Positions 44,076-53,442 of a DNA stretch of 64,000 nucleotides are shown here, in pieces. The position numbers and the translations under genes are program-made. The stretch comes from JALOLV01 sp046295175. GTDB lineage: Bacteria > Bacteroidota > Bacteroidia > Cytophagales > Spirosomataceae. Where the stretch lies: positions 234,196 through 298,195 of the forward strand of contig JBKBNY010000007.1 of NCBI GenBank assembly GCA_046295175.1. Direction: 5' to 3'. Every line of letters starts with the position of its first letter. The first letter of the stretch is position 1. Under the pieces are notes generated by a model. The model did no database searches. It had not been told where the DNA came from and saw only the letters and a program-made list of their open reading frames with translations.

Positions 44076-44793
44076 CGCTGTGCGAAGTCTCCGAACTTCG
44101 CACGGGCGTATAAACATCTCCCGATGTTTAAAAAATTCAAATGAAAGAAGAAGGATACAACATAACAGACCAATTTTTACCTCATTTTATGACTTTTACA
44201 GTTGTAGATTGGGTTGATGTTTTTACTCGAAAAAGCTATCGAGATTTGGTGCTACAAAGTTTTGAATTTTGTAGAAAATCAAAAGGAATGGTTCTATTCG
44301 GTTATGTAATAATGAGTAATCACATCCATGTAATAATGCAATCGAAGAATGGTAAGCTGTCAGATTTAGTTCGTGATTTTAAGAAATTTACGGCATCAAA
44401 TATCTTAAAAATGATTCAGAACGAGCCAGAAAGTCGTAAAGATTGGATGCTGAAACGTTTTGAATTTGCAGCAAAAAGTCATGGTAGAAATGATATTTTT
44501 CAATTTTGGAAGTACGGAAGCCATCCTGAGTGCATTTTTACACAAAAGTTTTTGTGGTCAAAATTAGATTATATTCATCAAAATCCTTTACGAGCAGGTT
44601 GGGTTGAAAAACCAGAAGATTATTTATACTCAAGTGCAAGAAACTATGCAAATAAAAATGGTTTGATAGAGGTAGATTTAGCTGATGTACCAATTTTTGA
44701 TGCTACTAAAGAATTTCGGATTTCATGAAACTATTTTCTGAACATCGGGAGATGTTCATACGCCCGTGCGAAGTTCGGAGACTTCGCACAGCG
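44076..44793 (+). mobile_element. RAYT element with inverted hairpin-pair ends
   Basis: The left end (44076-44128) and right end (44741-44793) are 53-bp inverted copies differing at one base. Each end has two hairpins: GTGCGAAGT...ACTTCGCAC (6-nt loop) and AACATC-TCCC-GATGTT. The RAYT gene fills the space between. This is the layout expected for a REP/BIME-type unit with its own single-strand transposase. Similar degenerate ends extend outward on both sides. Confidence 0.8.
44141..44728 (+). CDS. REP-associated tyrosine transposase (Y1 family)
   Basis: 195 residues. The HUH motif is MSNHIHVIM with His61 and His63; the catalytic Tyr is probably Tyr144 in KLDYIHQNPLRAGWV, the family's most conserved C-terminal block. 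Such enzymes nick and join single-stranded DNA at REP hairpins and are not classical IS transposases. Length is normal. The start lies 12 bp after the left hairpin pair and the stop 12 bp before the right pair, so all parts of the element look intact. Confidence 0.92.
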   Translation: MKEEGYNITDQFLPHFMTFTVVDWVDVFTRKSYRDLVLQSFEFCRKSKGMVLFGYVIMSNHIHVIMQSKNGKLSDLVRDFKKFTASNILKMIQNEPESRKDWMLKRFEFAAKSHGRNDIFQFWKYGSHPECIFTQKFLWSKLDYIHQNPLRAGWVEKPEDYLYSSARNYANKNGLIEVDLADVPIFDATKEFRIS

Positions 44794-44794
44794 A

Positions 44795-44852
44795 AGTGAC
44801 TATTTATAGTTGTCACTCGCCTCATGACGAGCGATGGCGGGGGCGATTGATT
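44795..44852. repeat. Interspersed repeat flanking the RAYT element (copy C)
   Basis: AGTGACTATTTATAGTTGTC followed by ACTCGCC and GAGCGATGGCGGG. It is a degenerate relative of 42368-42420 and ends like copy A. GTGAC...GTCAC forms a hairpin. On the other side, at about 44044-44072, CTGGTTTAAGATACTCATCT resembles the start of copy B. Confidence 0.5.
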
Positions 44853-44985
44853 AGTAAAAAGACTTAGAGATTTGCGTAAAAATACTTGTTTTGTTAATTG
44901 GGTTTTTCTGCGGTTTATTGATAGTTAGATAGTTTACAACTTTGCATCGTAATCATTTTATTATCAAAAATCAATAATTATAGCC

Positions 44986-45723
44986 ATGGCTTTACAAGAA
45001 TTATTCTCATTCTCAGACCTCACAGCAGTTGGGTCAAGTCCTCAAGATGTTAAAAGCAAATTTGCATCAATCTACGGTAAACAACCAGATGGTATTAGTG
45101 TAAACAACGAAACGTACTTCAATGCTGTTAAACCCGCAATTACTCAGCAGTACGGGCATCCGTGTTATAAAACTGTTGGAGAAATTCAGTATCAAGAAGG
45201 TGGTGTTACGTCTCCAACCGACTCTGTAATCGGAACTGCTTTTGCTGTAAATGACAGCGACCAAGAATCGCAGATTCAAGTAAGTGTTAGTGGGTCGTGG
45301 TCAGATACCACAACGGTTTCTTACTCTACAACCGTGGGACTAACATTCAGTGCAGAAATTTCTTTAGAAGGGATTTTCAAGGTAGGTGAGTCATTTTCAA
45401 TTCAATCAACAATTGGTCAGAGTTCATCTTCAACTCAGACAAAAAGTGCAACAACGACTGCTACTGTAACAGTACCTCCTCGTAGTAAGAAGCAAGTTAG
45501 CTTGGTTGCAACTTTACAACAAGAAACCATCAATTTTGAAGTTCCAATCACGGCTTCTGGTATGTTCGGAGCCAATTTCCCAGACAGAGTAAACGGTCAC
45601 TACTTTTGGTTCAACGATGTTAACTCATTGCTCCCATCGGTTTCAGGAACAGCAAAAGGAGTAATCAAAAATGCCTCGGCAATGCACACTACCATTAATA
45701 TTGGTGAAGCTACGCCTATTTAA
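44986..45723 (+). CDS. Aerolysin/ETX-MTX2-like beta-pore-forming protein
   Basis: 245 residues, no classical signal peptide. From residue 85 it shows the family pattern: FAVNDSDQESQIQVSVSGSW, then a long Ser/Thr-rich amphipathic stretch (about 110-165: YSTTVGLTFSAEISLEGIF and QSTIGQSSSSTQTKSATTT), then TVPPRSKKQVSLVATLQQET. In ETX/MTX2 toxins this stretch is the membrane-inserting hairpin. The N-terminal 80 residues would be the receptor-binding part and match nothing I know. A toxin or defence role is inferred from the fold pattern. It lies between the RAYT region and a bidirectional terminator. Confidence 0.65.
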   Translation: MALQELFSFSDLTAVGSSPQDVKSKFASIYGKQPDGISVNNETYFNAVKPAITQQYGHPCYKTVGEIQYQEGGVTSPTDSVIGTAFAVNDSDQESQIQVSVSGSWSDTTTVSYSTTVGLTFSAEISLEGIFKVGESFSIQSTIGQSSSSTQTKSATTTATVTVPPRSKKQVSLVATLQQETINFEVPITASGMFGANFPDRVNGHYFWFNDVNSLLPSVSGTAKGVIKNASAMHTTINIGEATPI

Positions 45724-45754
45724 TGCTGGTTTGAGAAAGTTTTCCAAACCTTAA

Positions 45755-45797
45755 AAAGCGAAAGAGTCACGTTTCTGAAACGTGACTCTTTCGCTTT
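45755..45797. terminator. Long perfect-palindrome terminator
   Basis: Two 21-bp arms (AAAGCGAAAGAGTCACGTTTC and complement) around one central base, between the convergent aerolysin-like and cytochrome-type genes. A short relative of the interspersed repeat (CTGGTTTGAG...CCAAACCTT, 45725-45752) precedes it. Confidence 0.85.
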
Positions 45798-45805
45798 AAA
45801 TCTAC

Positions 45806-48800
45806 TTATTTCTTCAATGTTTTGAGGTACTCTACCAAATCTACTAAATCGTTTTTGGCTAATCCCATCGTTGGCATCGGCGATTCTTTGAGTTCTTCCA
45901 TTGATTTTATATCGCTGCGTTTGTATTTGGTTTCGGTGCCACCCATTTGTTTTAGCGTAACTTCGTTTTCGGTTTTGCTAACTACGATTCCCTGCACCTC
46001 AGAGCCATCTTTGAGTTTTACAGCGTGGTTTTCGTATCCGAAACTGATACCTTTGCTTGGGTACAAAATGGCTTCGTAGAGGGCTTGGGGAGTTAATTTA
46101 CTACCGATTTCGCTCAAGGCTGGCCCGAAACTCACGCCTTTGCCCTTGACCTGATGGCAAGTTTGGCAATACGACTCAAATACTTTTGAGCCTTTGGCAA
46201 TGTCTCCTTTGGCTTTCAGAAGTTCGGCAATGTTCATTTCTTCGGTATTGGTGCTTCCGCCAAAGTATTTCATGGCTTTGCCCCGAATGTCGCCGTGCCA
46301 AGTGCCAAGCATAATCGGTTTGGCGTGTTCTTCCATATCTTTCGGAAACTTACCACTTTCTATCAGCTTCCAGAGCGTTTCTTCACTATCCCAACCGTGC
46401 ATTGACTTGACAGCCTGAGCCCGCAACTCAGTATCTTTAGATTTATTGCTAAAAATACTTATCAGATAGTTGGTTACGTCTTCGGTATCAATTTTACCAA
46501 AAATATAAATGGCATCTTTGGCTACTTTTTTGTCTTTGCCTTCGGCGAGTTTCTTAAATATAGCTATGCCATTGTGTTTAATCAATAATTTGGCGGCCTC
46601 GTAGCCTAAACTGCTATCTGGATACGTCAATGCCCAACCGACTAACTTCTCGGTCTGCCCCTCCATTCCGTAGCGATTAATCATATCAAAGATTTGAGTC
46701 GGCTGCTCAACCTCGGTCAAAACTCTCTTTATCAATGTCTTAAACTGCGGCAGGCGTTTGATAGAACTGACATCGGCATGGTTCAACACCAAATAAACCA
46801 ATTGGGTCGAGACATTCTCGCCATTGAGTAATTCTAACAAAATCTTGGTTTTATCAGGATTCGACTGAAAATCAAACGCCCTAAAATATTTCAATTGGTC
46901 TTTGCCAGAACTACTTTTTAGTAATTCGGCCAATCTGAAAACATTGACCGAATCGCGGCTACGCCAAACAATATCACGGGCTTTTGATGAAATCTTCCAG
47001 CTATCGCCAGCCACAGCCAAATAATTCGGCATAAATTTATCCCATTGGTTATCGGCCGCAATACCGAGTGCTTCGAGATACCAGCGGTCTTGTCCATCGT
47101 GCTGAGTTGCTAATTTTGTCCAGATTTCGGCTGCTTGTGGCGAAGTATTATGACGCAGTGCCAATGCTACCTCTCGGCGTACTTGTGGCGAAGCATCAAT
47201 AGCCAATTTTTTGAGTATCGGAATAATATCAATCTTTGATTCACGAGCCAATCGAATAGCCGTAACTCTGATGTCTTCGTCTTTGTCGTTGATGCCAGCG
47301 TCGATGTACTTGGCAGGATTGATTCGTCCTAAAAGCCATAAAGCCCTTGCACGGATGCGTGAGTTATCAGATTCTTCCCAAAGTTCGGTCAATTCTTCTT
47401 CGGCTTTAGCACCCAATTCGTTTAGTTTTTGGTAAGCCAAATACCTAACCGCCAAATTTGGATTTTGCAGAGCCTCTACGGCACCTTCGGCAGTTTCAAA
47501 ATCGAATGTAGGTACTTCGTAATCATGCCCTTTTGGAGCAATTCGATAGATACGTCCACGAGTCGAATCGCCCATTGCGTGTCCACCTACGCCTGGGTCG
47601 TACCAATCCGATACAAAGATTGAGCCATCGGGAGCAACGGTAACATCCGACGGACGAAACCATTGGTCACGTTTTGAACCATCGAGAATATTAACAGCCT
47701 CGGCCTTAAAACCAGCTCCGCTTTTGGTGGCAGGGTAGGTACGAAGCACATTTGGACCAGCATCGCAGTGAATGATTTGATTGCGGTATTTTTCGGGTAA
47801 TAAATCGCCCTCGTAAACCAAAATACCCGTCGGTGAGCCAGCGTAAGTTTGTACAAGATTTGGCACTACACCGGGGTCGTTAAGGTGCCAATGACGAAGC
47901 GGAATTTCGTCTTCCCAGTTGGTGCGGCGTTCTCTCCAGCCTGCACCCGTCATTTCGTCTTTGTAGCCGTAGTTTCCGTAGTCCATCACGTAGTTGATGC
48001 GTGTGCCTTTGTTTCCATCATCATCATTATCCGACTGCCACATTCTACCGTAGCTATCTACCGCAACCTCATAATTATTACGGAAATTCCACCCTAAAAC
48101 TTCCAGATTCGAGCCGTCTGGATTACAACGAAACACCATTCCTTCGCGGTACGGTTTACCCGAGCCATCAATCACTCTACCTAAATCGTCTTTGAAAGCT
48201 ACACTGTCTTTGGTCAATAACCCTTTGCCTTCGTTTCCGTAATTAAAGTAGAGTTTTCCGTCTGGTCCAAAAGTAAAAGCATGCACGGCGTGGTCGTGTT
48301 GTAGTCCTTTGATTCCAGTAAACAAAATCTCTTTTTTATCGGCTTTGTCGTCGCCGTTGGTATCAGTAAATATAAAAACATTCGGGCTGCAAGAAACAAT
48401 CACTTTATTGCCTAAAACCGAGATTCCGAGTGCCGAGTTAATATCTGTTCCTTGATAAAAAACCGTAGATTTATCGGCTTTCCCGTCTTTGTCGGTATCC
48501 TCCATTATCAAAATCCTATCACCTGCGGGTTTGTAAGGATTCTTAGGGTTGAGTTGATTCCGATAGTTATATCCCTCACAAATCCAGACACGACCTTTGG
48601 CATCAATATCCATATTGGTCGGGTTTGTCATCATAGGCTCTGATGCAAAAAGCGTTACTTCGAGTTCGGGGTCATTCAGTACAAATCCTGAGATACCGTT
48701 TTCGGGTTTACGGCGGTCGTCTTCGGTAAGTTTTGCGTACTCTTCGTCGTTGAGCGGCTTGGGGTTTTGCTTGCACGAAACAGCAATAAAAAGCGTACTA

Positions 48801-48826
48801 ACGACAATCAAAAAGGTTTTTTTCAT
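45806..48826 (-). CDS. Large lipoprotein: beta-propeller, HEAT repeats and c-type heme domain
   Basis: 1006 residues. Lipoprotein signal MKKTFLIVVSTLFIAVSC. About residues 45-430 form a beta-propeller of the sugar-dehydrogenase-like kind (SEPMMTNPTNMDIDAKGRVW, VAPDGSIFVSDWYDPGVGGH). About 435-830 is helical HEAT-like repeat (ARALWLLGRINPAKYI, RREVALALRHNT). The end carries a cytochrome c site CQTCH at 887-891 with a distal Met candidate in MPTMGL. This set matches the 'PVC-type heme-binding CxxCH' proteins, thought to be membrane-tethered periplasmic dehydrogenases; the substrate is not known. Confidence 0.85.
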   Translation of the reverse strand: MKKTFLIVVSTLFIAVSCKQNPKPLNDEEYAKLTEDDRRKPENGISGFVLNDPELEVTLFASEPMMTNPTNMDIDAKGRVWICEGYNYRNQLNPKNPYKPAGDRILIMEDTDKDGKADKSTVFYQGTDINSALGISVLGNKVIVSCSPNVFIFTDTNGDDKADKKEILFTGIKGLQHDHAVHAFTFGPDGKLYFNYGNEGKGLLTKDSVAFKDDLGRVIDGSGKPYREGMVFRCNPDGSNLEVLGWNFRNNYEVAVDSYGRMWQSDNDDDGNKGTRINYVMDYGNYGYKDEMTGAGWRERRTNWEDEIPLRHWHLNDPGVVPNLVQTYAGSPTGILVYEGDLLPEKYRNQIIHCDAGPNVLRTYPATKSGAGFKAEAVNILDGSKRDQWFRPSDVTVAPDGSIFVSDWYDPGVGGHAMGDSTRGRIYRIAPKGHDYEVPTFDFETAEGAVEALQNPNLAVRYLAYQKLNELGAKAEEELTELWEESDNSRIRARALWLLGRINPAKYIDAGINDKDEDIRVTAIRLARESKIDIIPILKKLAIDASPQVRREVALALRHNTSPQAAEIWTKLATQHDGQDRWYLEALGIAADNQWDKFMPNYLAVAGDSWKISSKARDIVWRSRDSVNVFRLAELLKSSSGKDQLKYFRAFDFQSNPDKTKILLELLNGENVSTQLVYLVLNHADVSSIKRLPQFKTLIKRVLTEVEQPTQIFDMINRYGMEGQTEKLVGWALTYPDSSLGYEAAKLLIKHNGIAIFKKLAEGKDKKVAKDAIYIFGKIDTEDVTNYLISIFSNKSKDTELRAQAVKSMHGWDSEETLWKLIESGKFPKDMEEHAKPIMLGTWHGDIRGKAMKYFGGSTNTEEMNIAELLKAKGDIAKGSKVFESYCQTCHQVKGKGVSFGPALSEIGSKLTPQALYEAILYPSKGISFGYENHAVKLKDGSEVQGIVVSKTENEVTLKQMGGTETKYKRSDIKSMEELKESPMPTMGLAKNDLVDLVEYLKTLKK

Positions 48827-49017
48827 TGTGATTTTACTTATGAGATTGAATAGAGTCTAAAGATAAGTGTTAGTCTGACAATTACAAAACGACGTATCTG
48901 CAATAGACTCATTTTCAGGATATTTATGATAATTACTGATTTTTGCATGGCAACATAATACGCACGCAAAGGTACATCAAAGCTGGTTGAGAGGGAAGGT
49001 CGGAGGTAAAAATTATC

Positions 49018-50652
49018 TTATTTTTTGAATCTCGATTTTATGACATAAATATCATTGCCTTTTACTGTTTCGGCCAATACATATCTTTCGTTGATTAGCT
49101 TTTGGAGTTCGGGAAATTTATCTAAACCATACAATTCTTTTTCTTTCATCATAAAACTCGTAGGAGCTACGGCATCGACAATGACTGGCGGCTCGTTTTT
49201 GATGATGTCGGCAACGTATCTTTTGCGGTGTTCGTCAACCAACGAATATGTAAAACAACGAATCGCGTGGTTATCGTTTGTCCCCTGCGGCATTTGGGTT
49301 TCGACGTAATAGTCTTGCATCCATCCCCAAACCACGAGCGGCTCACCAGCTTTGGCGTATTTCAAAATTGCTTTGCTGACATCCGAAACCTGCATTTTTC
49401 GACCCGTGTAAGCATACGCGTAAAACTCTTTACCTTGCACGATTTGAGGCAATATCGGAAACAAAAAAAGCAGTGTCGTAACACCAGTAATCAATAGATT
49501 CTTTGCTGATTTTTTATTGAGATTTTGTACAAAAATAGCAATTAGCAATATCAGGGGTAAGAACAGAAAGTTGTTGTAGTGGTAGAGTCTGAAACCCGAT
49601 TTGCCGATAGCAAAAAGTGTGAATGACAATAATGTAACCGTAAATAACAACAACTGACCACTACCTTTTAAACTTAGGCGTGGCTTTTGCCATAACGCAA
49701 TAGCCGTGATTGACACCAAGTATATGACAAGTGCTTTTAGCTCAAATAAATCGCTTGTTGAGCGGAAATGATTCAGGATTTTCTCAAAAATAGAATCTTT
49801 TCCACCGCCCGCTTCATGGAATAAGTTACCCTCAAAATAATACAGAATCATTTCATCAAATACTCCCCAATAAAGCGTTAGGGTTGTGATTGAAAACAAA
49901 ATCGACAAGCCACCGACGACCAAATAAGCAATTTTTTTGAAGAATATTGCTCGATTTTCGGAACTCTGCCAGAGTTGTAGTATCGTGAATGCAATGATAA
50001 TGAATGTCGAGGGTACTGCTTGCAATTTGGCAAATGGGATGAGTGCAGCCAATGCTCCCTGCACAAATAACAGCCAAAGTTTTGTATTTTTTGCTTTTAA
50101 AAATGCTAAATAAACCCAAGTACAACTCGCCAGCATCAAGATTGGCGGAAGCTCAGAAGCATAGTGCAAGAAATCGTAGTGCTGCGTAAATACAAACCAA
50201 ATCAGTACTGGCAAAGTGGCAACAAATGCCGTGTTTTGATTATAAAACATTTGTATTGCCTTAAAACACACAAAGAAAAATGCAAACTGAAAACAAACTG
50301 CCAAAAGGTGTAGCGTGCTATAATCTAAAGGTAAACCAAAAGCATACGGAATCATTATCAGATACGTATCCAAAGGACCGATGGTGTTGCCATCCCAAGA
50401 ATCAAAGACGGCTGCTTTTCTGACAATCGAAAGAGCTTGGGCCAGTTGCATACTCTCGTCGGGGTTCAGTTGGGCATTTTTGAGGATAACTGGAATCCGA
50501 GCAAATAGTAAAGTCAAAAAAGCCGTAAGCAACGAAAACAGGTTAGTAAACTTATTCTGCCGAACAAAAAAGCTATACGTATAAATCAATAGCCCAACGA
50601 CCAACAGCAAGTAAAAAAAGTAAGGTTTTGAACTATAAAATTGATAAAGCAT
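49018..50652 (-). CDS. GT-C fold membrane glycosyltransferase (family 39-like)
   Basis: 544 residues with about twelve membrane spans. The first outer loop has NAQLNPDESMQLAQALSIV, with the DE pair that is typical of the GT39/GT83 mannosyl/arabinosyl-transferase class and acts as catalytic acid. The soluble C-terminal part begins about residue 400. It would transfer a lipid-linked sugar in the periplasm. Genes on either side do not indicate the substrate. Confidence 0.8.
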   Translation of the reverse strand: MLYQFYSSKPYFFYLLLVVGLLIYTYSFFVRQNKFTNLFSLLTAFLTLLFARIPVILKNAQLNPDESMQLAQALSIVRKAAVFDSWDGNTIGPLDTYLIMIPYAFGLPLDYSTLHLLAVCFQFAFFFVCFKAIQMFYNQNTAFVATLPVLIWFVFTQHYDFLHYASELPPILMLASCTWVYLAFLKAKNTKLWLLFVQGALAALIPFAKLQAVPSTFIIIAFTILQLWQSSENRAIFFKKIAYLVVGGLSILFSITTLTLYWGVFDEMILYYFEGNLFHEAGGGKDSIFEKILNHFRSTSDLFELKALVIYLVSITAIALWQKPRLSLKGSGQLLLFTVTLLSFTLFAIGKSGFRLYHYNNFLFLPLILLIAIFVQNLNKKSAKNLLITGVTTLLFLFPILPQIVQGKEFYAYAYTGRKMQVSDVSKAILKYAKAGEPLVVWGWMQDYYVETQMPQGTNDNHAIRCFTYSLVDEHRKRYVADIIKNEPPVIVDAVAPTSFMMKEKELYGLDKFPELQKLINERYVLAETVKGNDIYVIKSRFKK

Positions 50653-50757
50653 AAATTGTTAGGTAAATAAGTTGTCTATCCAGTCTCAATTTGTAAAATA
50701 AATACTTACAAACGACAGTTTCGGGGTATCAAATCAGTAAAAAGTTTATTTAACGGA

Positions 50758-51531
50758 TTAATTATTTAGTTTGGAGAACCCGCCATCAATCAAGTAGTCG
50801 CAACCTGTGATAAACGCCGCTTCATCTGAACAAAGATAAACTGCCAAAGCACCAATCTCTTCGGGCTTGGCCATGCGTCCGATAGGTTGGGTTTTCGATA
50901 ATTTATCAAACATCTCGGCTTCTTTGCCTGGGTAATTTTTCTTGATAAATCCATCGACAAATGGCGTATGTACACGTGCAGGCGAGATAGAATTACAACG
51001 GATATTATTCTTCAAATAATCTTTAGCCACTTGCAATGTCATGGTCAATACCGCACCTTTGCTCATCGAATACGCAAAACGGTCTGGGATTCCGAGTGTT
51101 GCCGCAATTGATGCCATGTTCAGAATCACTCCTTTACCGTTGGTCTTGAAATGTGGAATTATCGCATTGAGGCAATTGTAAACACCTTTTACGTTGACAT
51201 TGAAAACCTTTTCAAAATCGGCTTCGGTGGTGGTTTCGGCGGTTCCGACGTGAGCGATTCCAGCGTTATTGACCAAAATATCAATCTTTTGCTCTTTGGT
51301 GATTCGGCCAATCGCTTTCTGCACATCCTTCTGTTTCGATACATCGACCTGATGGCAATACGCCTCGCCACCACTGGCATTGATGAGGTCGGCTTCGCGT
51401 TCGGCTTGGTCAATATTCAATTCAAAAATATGTACAATTGCCCCTTGTTGAGCAAATAATCTCGAAATCGCAAGTCCGATACCGCTCGCTCCTCCTGTTA
51501 TTACGGCAACTTTATTATCTAATCTGAACAT
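50758..51531 (-). CDS. Short-chain dehydrogenase/reductase
   Basis: 257 residues from the ATG at 51531 (MFRLDNKVAVITGGASGIGL); the frame opens 24 codons earlier at 51603. Motifs: TGGASGIG cofactor site, NNAGIAHVG, and the catalytic triad SIAATLG...YSMSKGAV (Ser, Tyr, Lys). The C-terminal LCSDEAAFITGCDYLIDGGF is typical of classical SDRs. It is divergent from the altronate dehydratase gene and could act on the same sugar-acid pathway, which is inferred from location only. Confidence 0.9.
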   Translation of the reverse strand: MFRLDNKVAVITGGASGIGLAISRLFAQQGAIVHIFELNIDQAEREADLINASGGEAYCHQVDVSKQKDVQKAIGRITKEQKIDILVNNAGIAHVGTAETTTEADFEKVFNVNVKGVYNCLNAIIPHFKTNGKGVILNMASIAATLGIPDRFAYSMSKGAVLTMTLQVAKDYLKNNIRCNSISPARVHTPFVDGFIKKNYPGKEAEMFDKLSKTQPIGRMAKPEEIGALAVYLCSDEAAFITGCDYLIDGGFSKLNN

Positions 51532-51633
51532 AGTAGTTTTAGGTAATGATAATTTGTGTTCAAAATTAGGGTTGAAATCGCACAATGAAAAAGAAATGGT
51601 CAAAATAACATAAAAAGTCGCTTCGATAGGGCA

Positions 51634-51663
51634 ATTGAGATATGGTTATAATCTATAACTTTG
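51634..51663 (+). promoter_or_regulatory. Promoter of the altronate dehydratase family gene
   Basis: TTG at 51634-51636, 19 bp, TAACTTTG at 51656-51663, exact match to the Bacteroidota consensus, 33 bp before the start codon. Confidence 0.7.
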
Positions 51664-51696
51664 TAAAAACTAACCAATCGTTGTGGTACAAACAAA

Positions 51697-53349
51697 ATGC
51701 ACAAGGTCTTAAAACTACATTCTAAAGATAATGTTATTGTTGCTCTGCAAAATCTGAAAGCTGGCGACGAAATCGAATTTGAAGGAAATACCTACACAAT
51801 ACAACACGATATTGATGCCAAACACAAATTCGTGACCGAAGATTTAGGTATTGGCGATTCGGTCATCATGTACGGTGTTTTGGTTGGCAAAGCTATTCAG
51901 CCCATCAAAAAAGGAAGTCAGATTACGACATTCAACCTCAAACACGAGTCAGAAGATTATTCGACTGCCAAACGCCAGCCGTATTCGTGGACTCCGCCAA
52001 ATGTTGATAAATGGAAAGACCGTACTTTTTGGGGCTACCACCGCAGCGATGGTAGTGTGGGTACTCGTAATTATTGGTTGGTTGTGCCGCTCGTATTTTG
52101 CGAAAATCGCAATATCTTGATTATGAAGGATGCCTTCGAGCGTGAATTAGGCTACGCTCAACCCGAAACGTACCGAAATCAAGTGCATGAACTGGTCGAA
52201 TTGTACAAATCGGGCGGAGATATTAGTGCAAGTCTTAAAACTGAAGCGATAGAAAAGTCCGAAATCTCAAATCCCAAGTCCAAGCTATTCCCAAATATTG
52301 ACGGTATCAAATTTTTGACGCACGAAGGTGGTTGCGGCGGTACTCGTCAGGATGCCAATACGCTTTGTAATCTTTTTGCGGCCTATGCCAATAACCCAAA
52401 TGTAGCTGGTATAACGGTTTTAAGTTTGGGTTGCCAAAATGCCGAATACCAAATATTTATGGATGCCGTTAAGAAACGTAATCCAAACTTTGATAAACCG
52501 ATTTTGTTCTTCGAGCAACAAAAAGGCACTGAGTTCGAGCTACTTTCTGATGCCATTCGAGCAACATTTTTAGGATTAATCGAAGCCAATAAAATCGAAC
52601 GTAAGCCAGCACCGCTTAGTAAATTAAACGTTGGATTAAAATGTGGAGGTTCGGATGGGTTTTCGGGAATTTCGGCAAACCCAGCCATCGGGCACCTTTC
52701 GGATATTATTGTAGCTTTGGGTGGTAGAACGCTCTTGGCTGAGTTCCCAGAGTTACACGGTGTCGAGCAAGAATTATTGAATCGTTGTGAAACCGAAGAG
52801 AAAGCCGCAAAATTTGAAAAATTGATGCGAGATTATTCAGATAAAGCTTCAGCAATCGGCTCGGCTTTCGCGTTTAATCCTTCGCCAGGCAATATCAAAG
52901 ACGGATTAATTACCGATGCCATCAAGTCGGCAGGGGCTGCTAAAAAAGGAGGAAATGCTCCAATCGTGGATGTACTGAACTATACCGAAACCCCAACCAA
53001 ACAAGGTTTACACTTAGTTTGTACGCCAGGCAATGACGTTGAAGCCGTAACGGGTAAAACAGCTTCGGGAGCGACAATTACGCTGTTTACAACTGGTTTG
53101 GGAACACCAACGGGCAATCCGATTTGTCCGGTCGTAAAGATTTCTACCAATGATGCTTTAGCTCAAAAAATGCACGATGTGATAGATTTTAATTGCGGAA
53201 GTATCATTTCGGGCGAAGAAACTATCGACCAAAATGCCGAAAGATTGCTCGAATGGGTAATTGGTTTGGCAAATGGCGAATACGTAACCCACGCCGAAAG
53301 ACTCGGGCAAGATGATTTTATTCCGTGGAAGAGAGGGGTGTCGTTGTAA
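51697..53349 (+). CDS. uxaA: Altronate dehydratase family protein
   Basis: 550 residues, cytosolic. The N-terminal SAF domain (about 1-95) includes VIVALQNLKAGDEIEF and GKAIQPIKKGSQITTF. The catalytic UxaA part follows with YHRSDGSVGTRNYWLVVPLV, LTHEGGCGGTRQDANTLC, LKCGGSDGFSGISANPAIGH and the C-terminal NCGSIISGEETIDQ, with Cys and His likely to hold a metal. It dehydrates altronate (or a related aldonate) to a 2-keto-3-deoxy acid in hexuronate use. The two parts are fused as usual. The divergent SDR may feed the same path. Confidence 0.85.
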   Translation: MHKVLKLHSKDNVIVALQNLKAGDEIEFEGNTYTIQHDIDAKHKFVTEDLGIGDSVIMYGVLVGKAIQPIKKGSQITTFNLKHESEDYSTAKRQPYSWTPPNVDKWKDRTFWGYHRSDGSVGTRNYWLVVPLVFCENRNILIMKDAFERELGYAQPETYRNQVHELVELYKSGGDISASLKTEAIEKSEISNPKSKLFPNIDGIKFLTHEGGCGGTRQDANTLCNLFAAYANNPNVAGITVLSLGCQNAEYQIFMDAVKKRNPNFDKPILFFEQQKGTEFELLSDAIRATFLGLIEANKIERKPAPLSKLNVGLKCGGSDGFSGISANPAIGHLSDIIVALGGRTLLAEFPELHGVEQELLNRCETEEKAAKFEKLMRDYSDKASAIGSAFAFNPSPGNIKDGLITDAIKSAGAAKKGGNAPIVDVLNYTETPTKQGLHLVCTPGNDVEAVTGKTASGATITLFTTGLGTPTGNPICPVVKISTNDALAQKMHDVIDFNCGSIISGEETIDQNAERLLEWVIGLANGEYVTHAERLGQDDFIPWKRGVSL

Positions 53350-53442
53350 GTTGAAGTTTTAAAATAGGCGACCCAAATAAAAAACAATAGAGTTTGATTA
53401 TTGGGGTCGCTTTAGTTTTCACAAATACTTTTAGTATCAATT

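Noticed and set aside
43927..44217. 96-codon frame spanning the left end of the RAYT element
   Set aside because: It crosses the inverted-repeat hairpins and overlaps the start of the transposase in another frame.
47849..48195. Plus-strand open frames across the beta-propeller part of the heme lipoprotein gene
   Set aside because: No signal or domain, and the opposite strand carries the full conserved protein.
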